11,330 bases of DNA from Anaerolineales bacterium (GTDB taxonomy: Bacteria > Chloroflexota > Anaerolineae > Anaerolineales > Villigracilaceae). Each line of letters opens with the position of its first letter. Positions within the stretch are counted from its first letter, which is position 1. Shown here in pieces: positions 1-5,766 of this stretch. A program made the position numbers and the translations under genes. The notes under the pieces were generated by a model that worked only from the letters and a program-made list of their open reading frames with translations, ran no database searches and was not told where the DNA came from. The stretch covers positions 1 through 11,330 of the forward strand of contig WGAD01000032.1 of NCBI GenBank assembly GCA_015489255.1, read 5' to 3'.

Positions 1-2
1 CC

Positions 3-53
3 CGCATAGAAGTGCAAAAAACCCCCACCGGCTCCACGGTACACATCTTATGA
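3..53 (+). CDS. C-terminal tail of an upstream gene (partial)
   Basis: The frame beginning at base 3 is open from the window edge and reads RIEVQKTPTGSTVHIL before a TGA at 51-53. That stop overlaps the start codon of the next gene as ATGA, the same coupling used twice further on in this window. The pattern of a beta-strand followed by GST-x-hydrophobic resembles the last strand of a histidine-kinase-type ATPase domain, but sixteen residues cannot prove it. The other two forward frames are less convincing: one stops at 7-9, and the other has no start codon before 50. The call rests on the ATGA overlap and the protein-like composition. Confidence 0.4.
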   Translation, partial: RIEVQKTPTGSTVHIL

Positions 54-1171
54 AACTTGTCCGCCTCAACCCGGAAAACCCCACCCACCTGCGCGACTTC
101 ATCGCCCTCCCCTTCCGTCTGCACAGCCAGCACAGCGCCTGGGTGCCGCCGCTGCGCCGCGAAGTGCGGCGCGCGCTCTCGCCGCAGCGCCACCCGTTCT
201 ACCGGCATTCGCAGGCGGCTTTCTTTCTCCTCTACGAGGGGAAAGACCCCGTCGGGCGGCTGGCCGCCATCGACAACCGTCATTACAACGACTTCTACAA
301 AGCCCGCACGGGTTTCTTCTATTACTTCGACTGCATCGACGATCAGCAAGCGGCCAGCCGGCTCTTCTCCGCCGCCTTCGACTGGCTGCGGGCGCGCGGC
401 CTGGAGGCCGTCATCGGGCCAAAAGGGTTGACGCCGCTGGACGGCGTGGGCCTGCTGGTGCGCGGCTTTACGGAGCGGATGCCCTTCGGGCTGGCCTGGA
501 ATCCGCCTTACTACGTCCAGCTGCTGGAAGTCCAGGGCTTCGCGCCGCGGCGCGATCTGGATTCGGGCCGCCTGGGGCGAGAAGCCCCCGTCCCCGAGCG
601 CATTCACCAGATCGCCGACCGCGTCCGCCGGCGTCGCGGTCTCGAGATCATGCGCTTCCGCACCCGTCGCGACCTGCGCGCCCTCCTGCCACACCTGCAA
701 AGCCTGTACAACCAGACCTTGAGCGGGGTGCGAGACAACTACCCCCTGGACGAGGCCGAAACCCGGGTCATGGCCGATCAGCTGCTCTGGTTCTCCGACC
801 CGCGGCTCATCAAAGCCGTCGTCAAAGACGGCCAGCCGGTGGGGTTCCTTCTTGCCTACCCGGATATCGCCGACGGGCTGCGCCGTACCGGCGGACGGTT
901 GTTCCCGACCGGCTGGGCAACCCTCCTGCGCGAACTGCGCCGCACATCCTGGCTGGACCTGAACGGCGCCGGGCTGATTGAGAAATACCGCGGCCTGGGC
1001 GGAACGGCCATCCTCTTCAGCGAAATGCACAAAACGGTAACCGAGTTTCCCCGATACCAGCAGGCGGAGGTCATCCAAATCGCTCGCGAAAACGAAGCCA
1101 TGCAGCGAGAAATGCGCAACTTTGGCATTGAGTTCAACAAAACGCATCGCGTATATCAACGCCAGCTGTGA
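50..1171 (+). CDS. GNAT-like N-acyltransferase, YghO type (373 aa)
   Basis: This is a predicted soluble acyl-CoA-dependent N-acyltransferase of the GNAT-fold family that includes E. coli YghO; its substrate is unknown. Typical family features are an opening of the form F-x-x-LPFRLH followed by WVPPLRREV (residues 17-39), HPFYRHSQAAFFL (48-60), GRLAAIDNRHYN (69-80), a TGFFYYFDCIDD strand-turn (87-98) and NPPYY (151-155). The C-terminal half (about 195-373) looks like a second GNAT-like lobe, with a YRGLGG loop (313-318) in the place of an acetyl-CoA phosphate-binding turn. There is no signal peptide or membrane segment. ATG at 50 is the first possible start in its frame. It has no Shine-Dalgarno sequence, which fits translational coupling to the upstream gene through the ATGA overlap. 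The next gene has its own promoter, so this one probably ends the upstream operon. The fold is fairly sure; the biochemical role is not. Confidence 0.75.
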   Translation: MKLVRLNPENPTHLRDFIALPFRLHSQHSAWVPPLRREVRRALSPQRHPFYRHSQAAFFLLYEGKDPVGRLAAIDNRHYNDFYKARTGFFYYFDCIDDQQAASRLFSAAFDWLRARGLEAVIGPKGLTPLDGVGLLVRGFTERMPFGLAWNPPYYVQLLEVQGFAPRRDLDSGRLGREAPVPERIHQIADRVRRRRGLEIMRFRTRRDLRALLPHLQSLYNQTLSGVRDNYPLDEAETRVMADQLLWFSDPRLIKAVVKDGQPVGFLLAYPDIADGLRRTGGRLFPTGWATLLRELRRTSWLDLNGAGLIEKYRGLGGTAILFSEMHKTVTEFPRYQQAEVIQIARENEAMQREMRNFGIEFNKTHRVYQRQL

Positions 1172-1261
1172 CGCCCCGTGCCCGTCAACTGCATTTTGGC
1201 TACGCGAAAGAAAGAAGCCGCCGTCTTTGCCCGCCGCCAGGCCGCCCGCCCGGCAAAACCC

Positions 1262-1276
1262 GCCGCCAGCGGCGGC
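1262..1276. repeat. GC-rich hairpin in the yebC upstream region
   Basis: GCCGCC (1262-1267) and GGCGGC (1271-1276) form a 6-bp stem with a 3-nt loop. A looser pair, TTTGCC (1226-1231) and GGCAAA (1252-1257), lies just upstream. Neither is followed by a T-tract, so a classical terminator for the preceding gene is not evident. The tight hairpin sits where the -35 element of the yebC promoter would be. It may be no more than a consequence of the GC-rich sequence between genes. Confidence 0.3.
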
Positions 1277-1288
1277 AACCTGCCCCTA

Positions 1289-1297
1289 TGGTATAAT
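1289..1297 (+). promoter_or_regulatory. Extended -10 promoter of the yebC-ruvC-ruvA-murJ operon
   Basis: TGGTATAAT is a perfect TGn-TATAAT extended -10 element. At the proper distance upstream there is no recognisable -35 hexamer, only GC-rich sequence, which is usual for extended -10 promoters. Transcription would begin near 1304 and give a leader of about 30 nt. The leader contains AAGGAG (1324-1329) six bases before the yebC ATG. Nothing else in the 164-nt gap (1172-1335) looks like a gene. Confidence 0.75.
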
Positions 1298-1335
1298 TTT
1301 TGCGCTATTTTCCATCTTCATTCAAGGAGTTTGCC

Positions 1336-2091
1336 ATGTCTGGTCACAGCCATTGGGCCACGATCCGCCGTAAAAAAGGCGCCGAAGACGCCAAGCGCGG
1401 CAAATTGTTCACCCGTCTTTCCCGTGAAATCACCATGGCCGCCCGCGAAGGCGGCGGCGACCCGGATACCAATCCCCGCCTGGCCCTGGCCATTGCCAAT
1501 GCCAAATCTAACAACATGCCCAAAGACCGCATCGAGCGGGCCATCAAACGCGGCACCGGCGAAGACAAAGACGCCACCGCCCTGGAAGAAATTATGTACG
1601 AGGGCTACGCCCCGCACGGCGTGGCGTTGATGATCGAATGCGTCACCGATAACCGCAACCGCTCCGTTTCCGAGGTCAGGCACATCCTCAACAAGATGGG
1701 CGGCAGCATGGGCGAAATGGGATCCGTGGCCTGGCAGTTCGACCGTAAGTCGTATTTTCTCTTCTCCGCCGAACAACTGGACTACGACGGCGCTTTTGAA
1801 CTGGCCATTGAGGCCGGCGCCGACGATGTCACCGAAGAAGACAACGCCATTGAAATCATCGGCCCGGTGGAAGCCTACAAAACCCTGGCCGACAGCCTGA
1901 AAAATGCCGGTGTCACCCCGGAAGAAGCCGGCCTGCGCATGATGCCCAAACAAGAAATGGCCCTCAGCGTGGAAGATACTCTGCAAGTACTCAAAGTCAT
2001 CGAAGCGCTGGAAGAATTGGATGACGTGCAAAACGTGTACCACAACTTGCAGATTTCCGATGAAGTGATGGCCGCCCTGGCCAAAGAATAG
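1336..2091 (+). CDS. yebC: YebC/PmpR-TACO1 family protein (251 aa)
   Basis: YebC/TACO1 proteins are cytoplasmic. They have been described as transcriptional regulators (PmpR) and more recently as ribosome-associated factors that help translation through difficult stretches such as polyproline; which role applies here cannot be read from sequence. The family signature is present throughout: [14 protein letters not shown] at the N-terminus, [11 protein letters not shown] (22-32), [19 protein letters not shown] (46-64), the EGYAPHG motif (89-95), TDNRNRS (104-110) and [14 protein letters not shown] (122-135). The length is typical of the family. The ATG at 1336 is preferred over an upstream in-frame TTG at 1300: it has a good AAGGAG ribosome site, it gives the conserved MSGHSHW start, and the TTG lies almost on the -10 box. 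It is first in an operon with ruvC four bases downstream, a widely conserved neighbourhood. Confidence 0.96.
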   Translation: MSGHSHWATIRRKKGAEDAKRGKLFTRLSREITMAAREGGGDPDTNPRLALAIANAKSNNMPKDRIERAIKRGTGEDKDATALEEIMYEGYAPHGVALMIECVTDNRNRSVSEVRHILNKMGGSMGEMGSVAWQFDRKSYFLFSAEQLDYDGAFELAIEAGADDVTEEDNAIEIIGPVEAYKTLADSLKNAGVTPEEAGLRMMPKQEMALSVEDTLQVLKVIEALEELDDVQNVYHNLQISDEVMAALAKE

Positions 2092-2095
2092 GACC

Positions 2096-2596
2096 ATGCA
2101 GGTTGTGCTGGGCATTGATCCGGGCACCGGGCGGACGGGATACGGCCTCGTGCGTCAGCAGCGCGACGGCAGCCTGGAAGCCGTGGCCTATGGCGTTATT
2201 GCCACCCCAGCCAAAACGCCCATGCCGCAGCGCCTGCTGCTCCTGTACCGGGAATTGACCGACTTGCTGCTTCTCCATCGCCCCGACGGGGCTGCGGTGG
2301 AGAAGTTGTTTTTCTCCCGCAACGTCACCACGGCCATCAGCGTCGGGCAGGCGCGCGGCGTCGTCTTGCTGGCCCTGGCCCAAGCCGGGCTGGAGGTCGG
2401 CGAATATACCCCTAACGAGGTCAAACAAGCCATCAGCGGGTATGGTAGCGCCGGAAAACGTCAGGTGCAAGAAATGGTGCGGACGCTCCTCCGCCTGGAG
2501 GCCATCCCTCGCCCGGACGATGCCGCCGATGCCCTGGCCGTCGCCATCACCCACCTGCACACCGCCCCCTACTACCGCCGCAAGGAGCTGCAATGA
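2096..2596 (+). CDS. ruvC: Crossover junction endodeoxyribonuclease RuvC (166 aa)
   Basis: RuvC is the dimeric Holliday-junction resolvase that makes paired nicks in four-way DNA junctions during recombinational repair. The RNase H-like fold is recognisable from the first strand [12 protein letters not shown] (6-17). The four acidic catalytic positions appear to be D8, E69 (in AAVEKLFF), D142 and D145 (in the [13 protein letters not shown] helix). The central SVGQARGV (82-89) and the [22 protein letters not shown] stretch (104-125) are hallmarks of the family. The length is close to the E. coli enzyme (about 173 aa). Translation starts four bases after the yebC stop, and the gene ends in an ATGA overlap with ruvA, so resolvase and branch-migration subunit are made together. 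I see nothing abnormal in it. Confidence 0.97.
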   Translation: MQVVLGIDPGTGRTGYGLVRQQRDGSLEAVAYGVIATPAKTPMPQRLLLLYRELTDLLLLHRPDGAAVEKLFFSRNVTTAISVGQARGVVLLALAQAGLEVGEYTPNEVKQAISGYGSAGKRQVQEMVRTLLRLEAIPRPDDAADALAVAITHLHTAPYYRRKELQ

Positions 2597-3174
2597 TCGC
2601 CTTTGTACAAGGAGAAGTCGTCTTCAAGGAGCAGCAGGCGCTCATCGTTCGAGTGGGCGGCGTCGGGTTGCGCGTCTTCGTCCCGGCCTGGCTGAGTGAA
2701 CAAACCGCACTCGGGCAAGAGGCCACCCTGCACACCAGCCTGGTGGTGCGCGAACAGGAACTTTCTTTGTACGGCTTTTCCGCCCCGGCAGACCGCGATC
2801 TCTTCGTCACATTGTTGGGCGTCAGCGGCGTCGGGCCGCGGGTGGGGCTTTCCATTCTCTCCAGCCTCTCGCCAGAGACCATCCAGCGCGCCGTCTTCAA
2901 CGATCAGCCGGAGCTGTTGGCACGGGTGCCCGGCATCGGCAAGAAAACCGCCCAGAAGATCATCTTCCACCTGAAAGACCGGCTGCGCCCGCTCGAGACC
3001 CTCGAACAGCTGGGGCAGGTAGACGCCACCGACGAGGCCGTGCTCGATGCCCTGGTCGCCCTGGGGTACAGCCTGGTCGAAGCCCAGGCCGCGCTCCAAT
3101 CCCTGCCGCCCGATGCGCCGCCCACCGTCGAAGACCGGCTGCGCCTGGCCTTGCAACACTTTTCTTCCCCATGA
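2593..3174 (+). CDS. ruvA: Holliday junction branch-migration protein RuvA (193 aa)
   Basis: RuvA tetramers bind four-way DNA junctions and load the RuvB helicase. The N-terminal OB-fold covers about residues 1-62, beginning [10 protein letters not shown] and including [10 protein letters not shown] (22-31) and the ELSLYGF strand (56-62). Two helix-hairpin-helix motifs follow: [16 protein letters not shown] (74-89) and [15 protein letters not shown] (109-123). After a linker, domain III (about 147-193) has the [16 protein letters not shown] helix that contacts RuvB. The ATG overlaps the ruvC stop (ATGA), and it also has its own AAGGAG at 2582-2587. The end overlaps murJ, again as ATGA. ruvB, often the next gene, is not in this window, so the motor must be encoded elsewhere. 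Confidence 0.96.
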   Translation: MIAFVQGEVVFKEQQALIVRVGGVGLRVFVPAWLSEQTALGQEATLHTSLVVREQELSLYGFSAPADRDLFVTLLGVSGVGPRVGLSILSSLSPETIQRAVFNDQPELLARVPGIGKKTAQKIIFHLKDRLRPLETLEQLGQVDATDEAVLDALVALGYSLVEAQAALQSLPPDAPPTVEDRLRLALQHFSSP

Positions 3175-4754
3175 GCCACCAAAAAGATACCCGTCAGATC
3201 GCCCGTGCCGCCGGCACGGTGATGTTTGCCTTTGCCATCGGCCAGGTGTTCGGCCTGGTGCGCCGCATCTTGGTTGCGCAAACCTTTGGCACCTCGGCAG
3301 AACTGGACGCTTTTTTGGCCGCCAACCGCGTGGCCGAAACGCTATTCAACCTGGTTGCCGGCGGCGCGCTCGGTTCCGCCTTCATCCCCACCTTCACCGG
3401 CCTGCTGGCGCAGGAAAAACGCAAGGCCGCCTGGCGCATGGCTTCGGGCGTCGCCAACCTGGTGCTGCTGACTCTGATCGCCCTGGCAGCGCTTTCCGCC
3501 CTCTTCGCGCCGCAGATCGTCCGCTATGCGCTGGCTCCCGGCTTCGCCGCCGATCCGGCCCAATTGCAGCTGACGGTCTCCCTGATGCGCATTCAACTGC
3601 TTTCGGCCATCCTCTTTGGCCTGAGCGGCCTGGTGATGGGCATTCTGAACGCCCACCAGGTTTTTCTCATCCCGGCGCTGACGCCCTCCATGTACCAGCT
3701 GGGGTTAATCTTCGGCGTGCTGGCCCTGGCGCCCCAAATGGGCATTTACGGCCTGGCCTGGGGTGTGGTCATTGGCGCCGCCCTGCACCTCTTGCTGCAA
3801 ATACCCACCTTGCTCAAACAGCAGGGGCGCTACACCCTCACCCTCGGCTGGAACGATCCGCACGTCCGTGAAGTGATCCGCCTGATGCTTCCGCGAATGC
3901 TGGGCGTGGCCGTGGTGCAATTGAATTTTTGGGTCAGCATCTGGCTGGCCTCCGGCATGGCCGAAGGCAGCGTCTCCGCGCTAACCTACGGCTTTTCGCT
4001 CATGCTCATGGCGCAGGTTGCCATTGCCCAATCCATCGCCACCGCCGCCATGCCCACCTTCTCGGCGCAATACGCGCTTGGCCGCCTGGACGATCTGCGC
4101 CGCTCGCTGGCTGCTACGCTGCGCGGCGTCATCTTCCTCGCTCTGCCGGCCAGCCTGGGGTTGATCTTGCTGCGCCGCCCGATCATCGTGCTGCTCTTCC
4201 AGCGCGGACAGTTCGACGCCCGCTCCACCGACCTGATGGCCTGGGCCTTGCTCTGGTATGCCCTGGGGTTGCTGGGGCACGCCGTGCTGGAGATCCTGGC
4301 CCGCAGTTTCTACGCCCTCCACGACACCAAAACGCCGGTCATCGTGGGCGCCGCCGCCATGCTGCTCAACATCGGGCTGAGTTTTCTCTTCGTCCGCCTC
4401 TTCCGCTGGCTAGGCTGGATGCCGCACGGCGGCCTGGCAGCGGCCAATTCGCTGGCAACGGCGCTGGAGGCCTCCACCCTGCTCTGGCTCATGCGGAAAC
4501 GGCTGGGCGGGCTGGAGGGCCGCTACGCGCTCGTCGGTTTGTTGCAAGCCTCCCTCGCCAGCCTCGGCATGGGCCTGACGCTGCTCTTCTGGCTGCGCCT
4601 TTCTGCCGCCAGCAGCGCGTGGATCGTCGCTGGCGGCGGCGTGCTCCTCGGCGGCCTGGTCTATCTCCTCGGCCTGCTGGCCCTGCGCGTGCCCGAACTG
4701 CGTGGGCTGCTGGCCGCCTTGCGCCGCTACGGCAAGCGCCGGGCCTCTTCTTAA
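3171..4754 (+). CDS. murJ: MurJ-like lipid II flippase, MOP superfamily (527 aa)
   Basis: MurJ moves the peptidoglycan precursor lipid II across the cytoplasmic membrane. The protein is almost entirely hydrophobic, with room for about 14 membrane helices and a basic C-terminus (GKRRASS). Family landmarks are the N-terminal FGLVRRILVAQTFG (27-40) with D46-A-F, GALGSAFIPTF (65-75), LLFQRGQFDARST (341-353) and the ARSFYALHDTKTPV segment (377-390). An ungapped alignment by eye to remembered E. coli MurJ keeps R24 and D39 (R31 and D46 here), but the places of R18, R52, R270 and E273 hold Q25, F59, S276 and L279. It is therefore a divergent member, either a lineage-specific MurJ or a related flippase for another undecaprenyl-linked substrate. 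Its start overlaps the ruvA stop as ATGA and lacks a ribosome site, so translation is probably coupled. Confidence 0.88.
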   Translation: MSHQKDTRQIARAAGTVMFAFAIGQVFGLVRRILVAQTFGTSAELDAFLAANRVAETLFNLVAGGALGSAFIPTFTGLLAQEKRKAAWRMASGVANLVLLTLIALAALSALFAPQIVRYALAPGFAADPAQLQLTVSLMRIQLLSAILFGLSGLVMGILNAHQVFLIPALTPSMYQLGLIFGVLALAPQMGIYGLAWGVVIGAALHLLLQIPTLLKQQGRYTLTLGWNDPHVREVIRLMLPRMLGVAVVQLNFWVSIWLASGMAEGSVSALTYGFSLMLMAQVAIAQSIATAAMPTFSAQYALGRLDDLRRSLAATLRGVIFLALPASLGLILLRRPIIVLLFQRGQFDARSTDLMAWALLWYALGLLGHAVLEILARSFYALHDTKTPVIVGAAAMLLNIGLSFLFVRLFRWLGWMPHGGLAAANSLATALEASTLLWLMRKRLGGLEGRYALVGLLQASLASLGMGLTLLFWLRLSAASSAWIVAGGGVLLGGLVYLLGLLALRVPELRGLLAALRRYGKRRASS

Positions 4755-4760
4755 CGGCAA

Positions 4761-4809
4761 CAGCGCCGAATCCCTCGGCGCTGCTCAAACAAGGGGCGCC
4801 GCAGCGCCT
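4761..4809. terminator. Two hairpins between convergent murJ and the 71-aa gene
   Basis: CAGCGCCGA (4761-4769) and TCGGCGCTG (4775-4783) form a perfect 9-bp GC-rich stem with a 5-nt loop, seven bases after the murJ stop. A second hairpin, GGCGC (4795-4799) with GCGCC (4804-4808) plus a G-T wobble, is followed on the + strand by ATTTCTT. The second hairpin touches the last codon of the 71-aa gene on the other strand. Neither has a strong T-tract, so they may act together as a modest bidirectional terminator. Confidence 0.55.
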
Positions 4810-5023
4810 ATTTCTTACCGCCAAACAGGCTGCCGAGCAAGTCGGCGGCGTCGTCCAGGCCAAAGCCGTCTTCGTCCCCCACCATCACTTTGTTCAACAA
4901 ATCGCCATACGGCTCGGGAAGTTTGGCACCCAGAAATTCCATAACCTCGTCCACAACCGTTTGGGCGACATCCTTCTCCAACCCGACTTTTTGCACCAGC
5001 AACTGAACCAGTTCGTCTTTCAT
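4808..5023 (-). CDS. Small acidic helical protein of unknown function (71 aa)
   Basis: I cannot assign a function. The protein is acidic, has no membrane segment or cysteine, and looks helical: MKDELVQLLVQKVGLEKDVAQTVVDEVMEFLGAKLPEPYGDLL is an amphipathic helical stretch (1-43). A short Gly/Asp linker (48-56) and a C-terminal DDAADLLGSLFGGKK (57-71) follow. This layout (a QKVGL-type helix pair, LPEP turn, glycine-rich link, LLGSLFGG end) recalls small uncharacterised bacterial proteins with a helical domain of the DUF937/DUF2267/DUF2780 sort, but I cannot name the family with confidence. The gene is real: GGAGG lies five bases before its ATG (complement of 5029-5033), a perfect TATAAT is upstream, and the frame ends cleanly at the convergent hairpins. 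It follows the xseA operon in the same direction but probably has its own promoter. Confidence 0.8.
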   Translation of the reverse strand: MKDELVQLLVQKVGLEKDVAQTVVDEVMEFLGAKLPEPYGDLLNKVMVGDEDGFGLDDAADLLGSLFGGKK

Positions 5024-5051
5024 TTGTACCTCCAGGTGATTGATTGAATGA

Positions 5052-5100
5052 AACCTCTCTGCCTGCCGCCGATTATAACCGCAAGACCGGCAGAGAGGTT
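5052..5100 (-). terminator. Long hairpin after the yuiD-like gene, candidate terminator
   Basis: AACCTCTCTGCC (5052-5063) and GGCAGAGAGGTT (5089-5100) are perfect 12-bp inverted arms around a 25-nt loop. In the leftward transcript the hairpin begins ten bases after the stop codon of the yuiD-like gene. The following sequence (GGTTTCATTC) is only modestly T-rich, so termination may be partial. The loop contains the -10 box of the next gene. Confidence 0.55.
5072..5077 (-). promoter_or_regulatory. -10 box of the 71-aa gene
   Basis: Read leftward, this is a perfect TATAAT. A start about seven bases downstream, near 5065, would give a leader of roughly 40 nt ending in the GGAGG ribosome site. 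No good -35 hexamer stands 16-18 bases upstream. That region is AACCTC-like and coincides with one arm of the surrounding hairpin. Confidence 0.6.
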
Positions 5101-5110
5101 GCTTCTCTTG

Positions 5111-5560
5111 TTACATCAGCCAATAAGAGCCCACCTGCGCCACCAGAACCCCCAAGATGATGCCGCCCAGGGCCTCCATCGGCGTGTGACCCAACACCTC
5201 GCGCAGATGCTCCTGCGAAATCGGGTGCCCGGCCAGCAGTTCCTCGATGATGGTGTTGATGTGCTGCGCCTGAATGCCGGCTTGACGACGAACACCGGTG
5301 GCATCGTACACCACGATCATCGTCATGGCAAAGGCCAACGCAAAAAGCGATGAATTGAACCCCTCGAATCGCCCGATGGCGTGGGTCACAGAAACCATCA
5401 ACGCGGAATGCGAGCTGGGCATGCCGCCCGAACTGAACAACAGGCCCCAATTCCAGCGGCCATCCTTCAGATAGCCAAAGGGCAGTTTCAGGGTTTGCGC
5501 CAGCGCCCAGGCCGTCAGGGCGATCAGAAGAACCGGGTTGGATAACAATTGATCGAGCAT
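5111..5560 (-). CDS. Divergent PAP2-family membrane protein, YuiD/DUF212 type (149 aa)
   Basis: This belongs to the family annotated as acid phosphatase/vanadium-dependent haloperoxidase-related (DUF212), whose best known member is B. subtilis YuiD. The cellular role is unestablished; a membrane lipid-phosphate phosphatase activity is inferred only from similarity to PAP2 enzymes. The diagnostic motifs are present: GGMPSSHSALM (45-55), corresponding to the PAP2 P-S-x-H core, DATGVRRQAG (86-95) and LGHTPMEALGG (123-133). Hydrophobic segments lie at about 8-22, 68-85 and 131-148. An ATG two bases after the xseB stop is chosen because it gives the usual family start (MLDQLLSNPVLL); an in-frame extension to 5623 would lie inside xseB. 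The gene is co-transcribed with xseA and xseB, but no functional link to exonuclease VII is known to me. Confidence 0.9.
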   Translation of the reverse strand: MLDQLLSNPVLLIALTAWALAQTLKLPFGYLKDGRWNWGLLFSSGGMPSSHSALMVSVTHAIGRFEGFNSSLFALAFAMTMIVVYDATGVRRQAGIQAQHINTIIEELLAGHPISQEHLREVLGHTPMEALGGIILGVLVAQVGSYWLM

Positions 5561-5562
5561 AC

Positions 5563-5766
5563 TCAGGCATCCCCGTTCAATTCTTCCAGACGCAGTTCCG
5601 CCGCCTCCAGCAATGCCTGGCAACGGTCCGCCAGCGCCTTGCCGCGAGCGTACCAGTTCAACGTTTCGTCCAGAGAAAGCGCGCCGCTTTCCAGTTTTTC
5701 CACCACCTCTTGCAAGGCGGCAAAGGCTTCCTCATAGGACATTTGCGTCACGTCTTTTTCAGTCAT
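5563..5766 (-). CDS. xseB: Exodeoxyribonuclease VII small subunit XseB (67 aa)
   Basis: XseB is the small subunit of exonuclease VII, the ATP-independent enzyme that degrades single-stranded DNA from both ends. Several XseB copies coat the long coiled coil of XseA. The sequence is a two-helix hairpin with the family pattern SYEEAFAALQEVVEKLESGALSLDETLNWYARGKAL, in which LE-x-G-x-LSLDE is the turn and YARG starts the second helix. The C-terminal helix ends LEAAELRLEELNGDA. The start is the ATG in the 8-base overlap with xseA (ATGACTGA, 5759-5766), which implies coupled translation. A GTG at 5787 would lengthen the protein by seven residues lying inside xseA and is less likely. An internal ATG at 5742 (MSYEEA) is also possible. 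The length is normal for the family. Confidence 0.93.
   Translation of the reverse strand: MTEKDVTQMSYEEAFAALQEVVEKLESGALSLDETLNWYARGKALADRCQALLEAAELRLEELNGDA

Noticed and set aside
1172..1335. Short forward frames in the gap between the acyltransferase and yebC
   Set aside because: They are Pro/Ala/Arg-rich, lack ribosome sites and either overlap neighbouring genes or cross the yebC promoter.
1318..2127. A 269-codon minus-strand frame opposite yebC
   Set aside because: Its sequence is Phe/Gly/Val/His-rich as expected from the complement of yebC codons; yebC matches its family along its whole length.
3929..5047. A 372-codon + strand frame overlapping murJ and running antisense through the 71-aa gene
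   Set aside because: It is a shadow of murJ with Arg/Ala/Pro/His-rich composition, has no ribosome site, and runs through the hairpins that end murJ.
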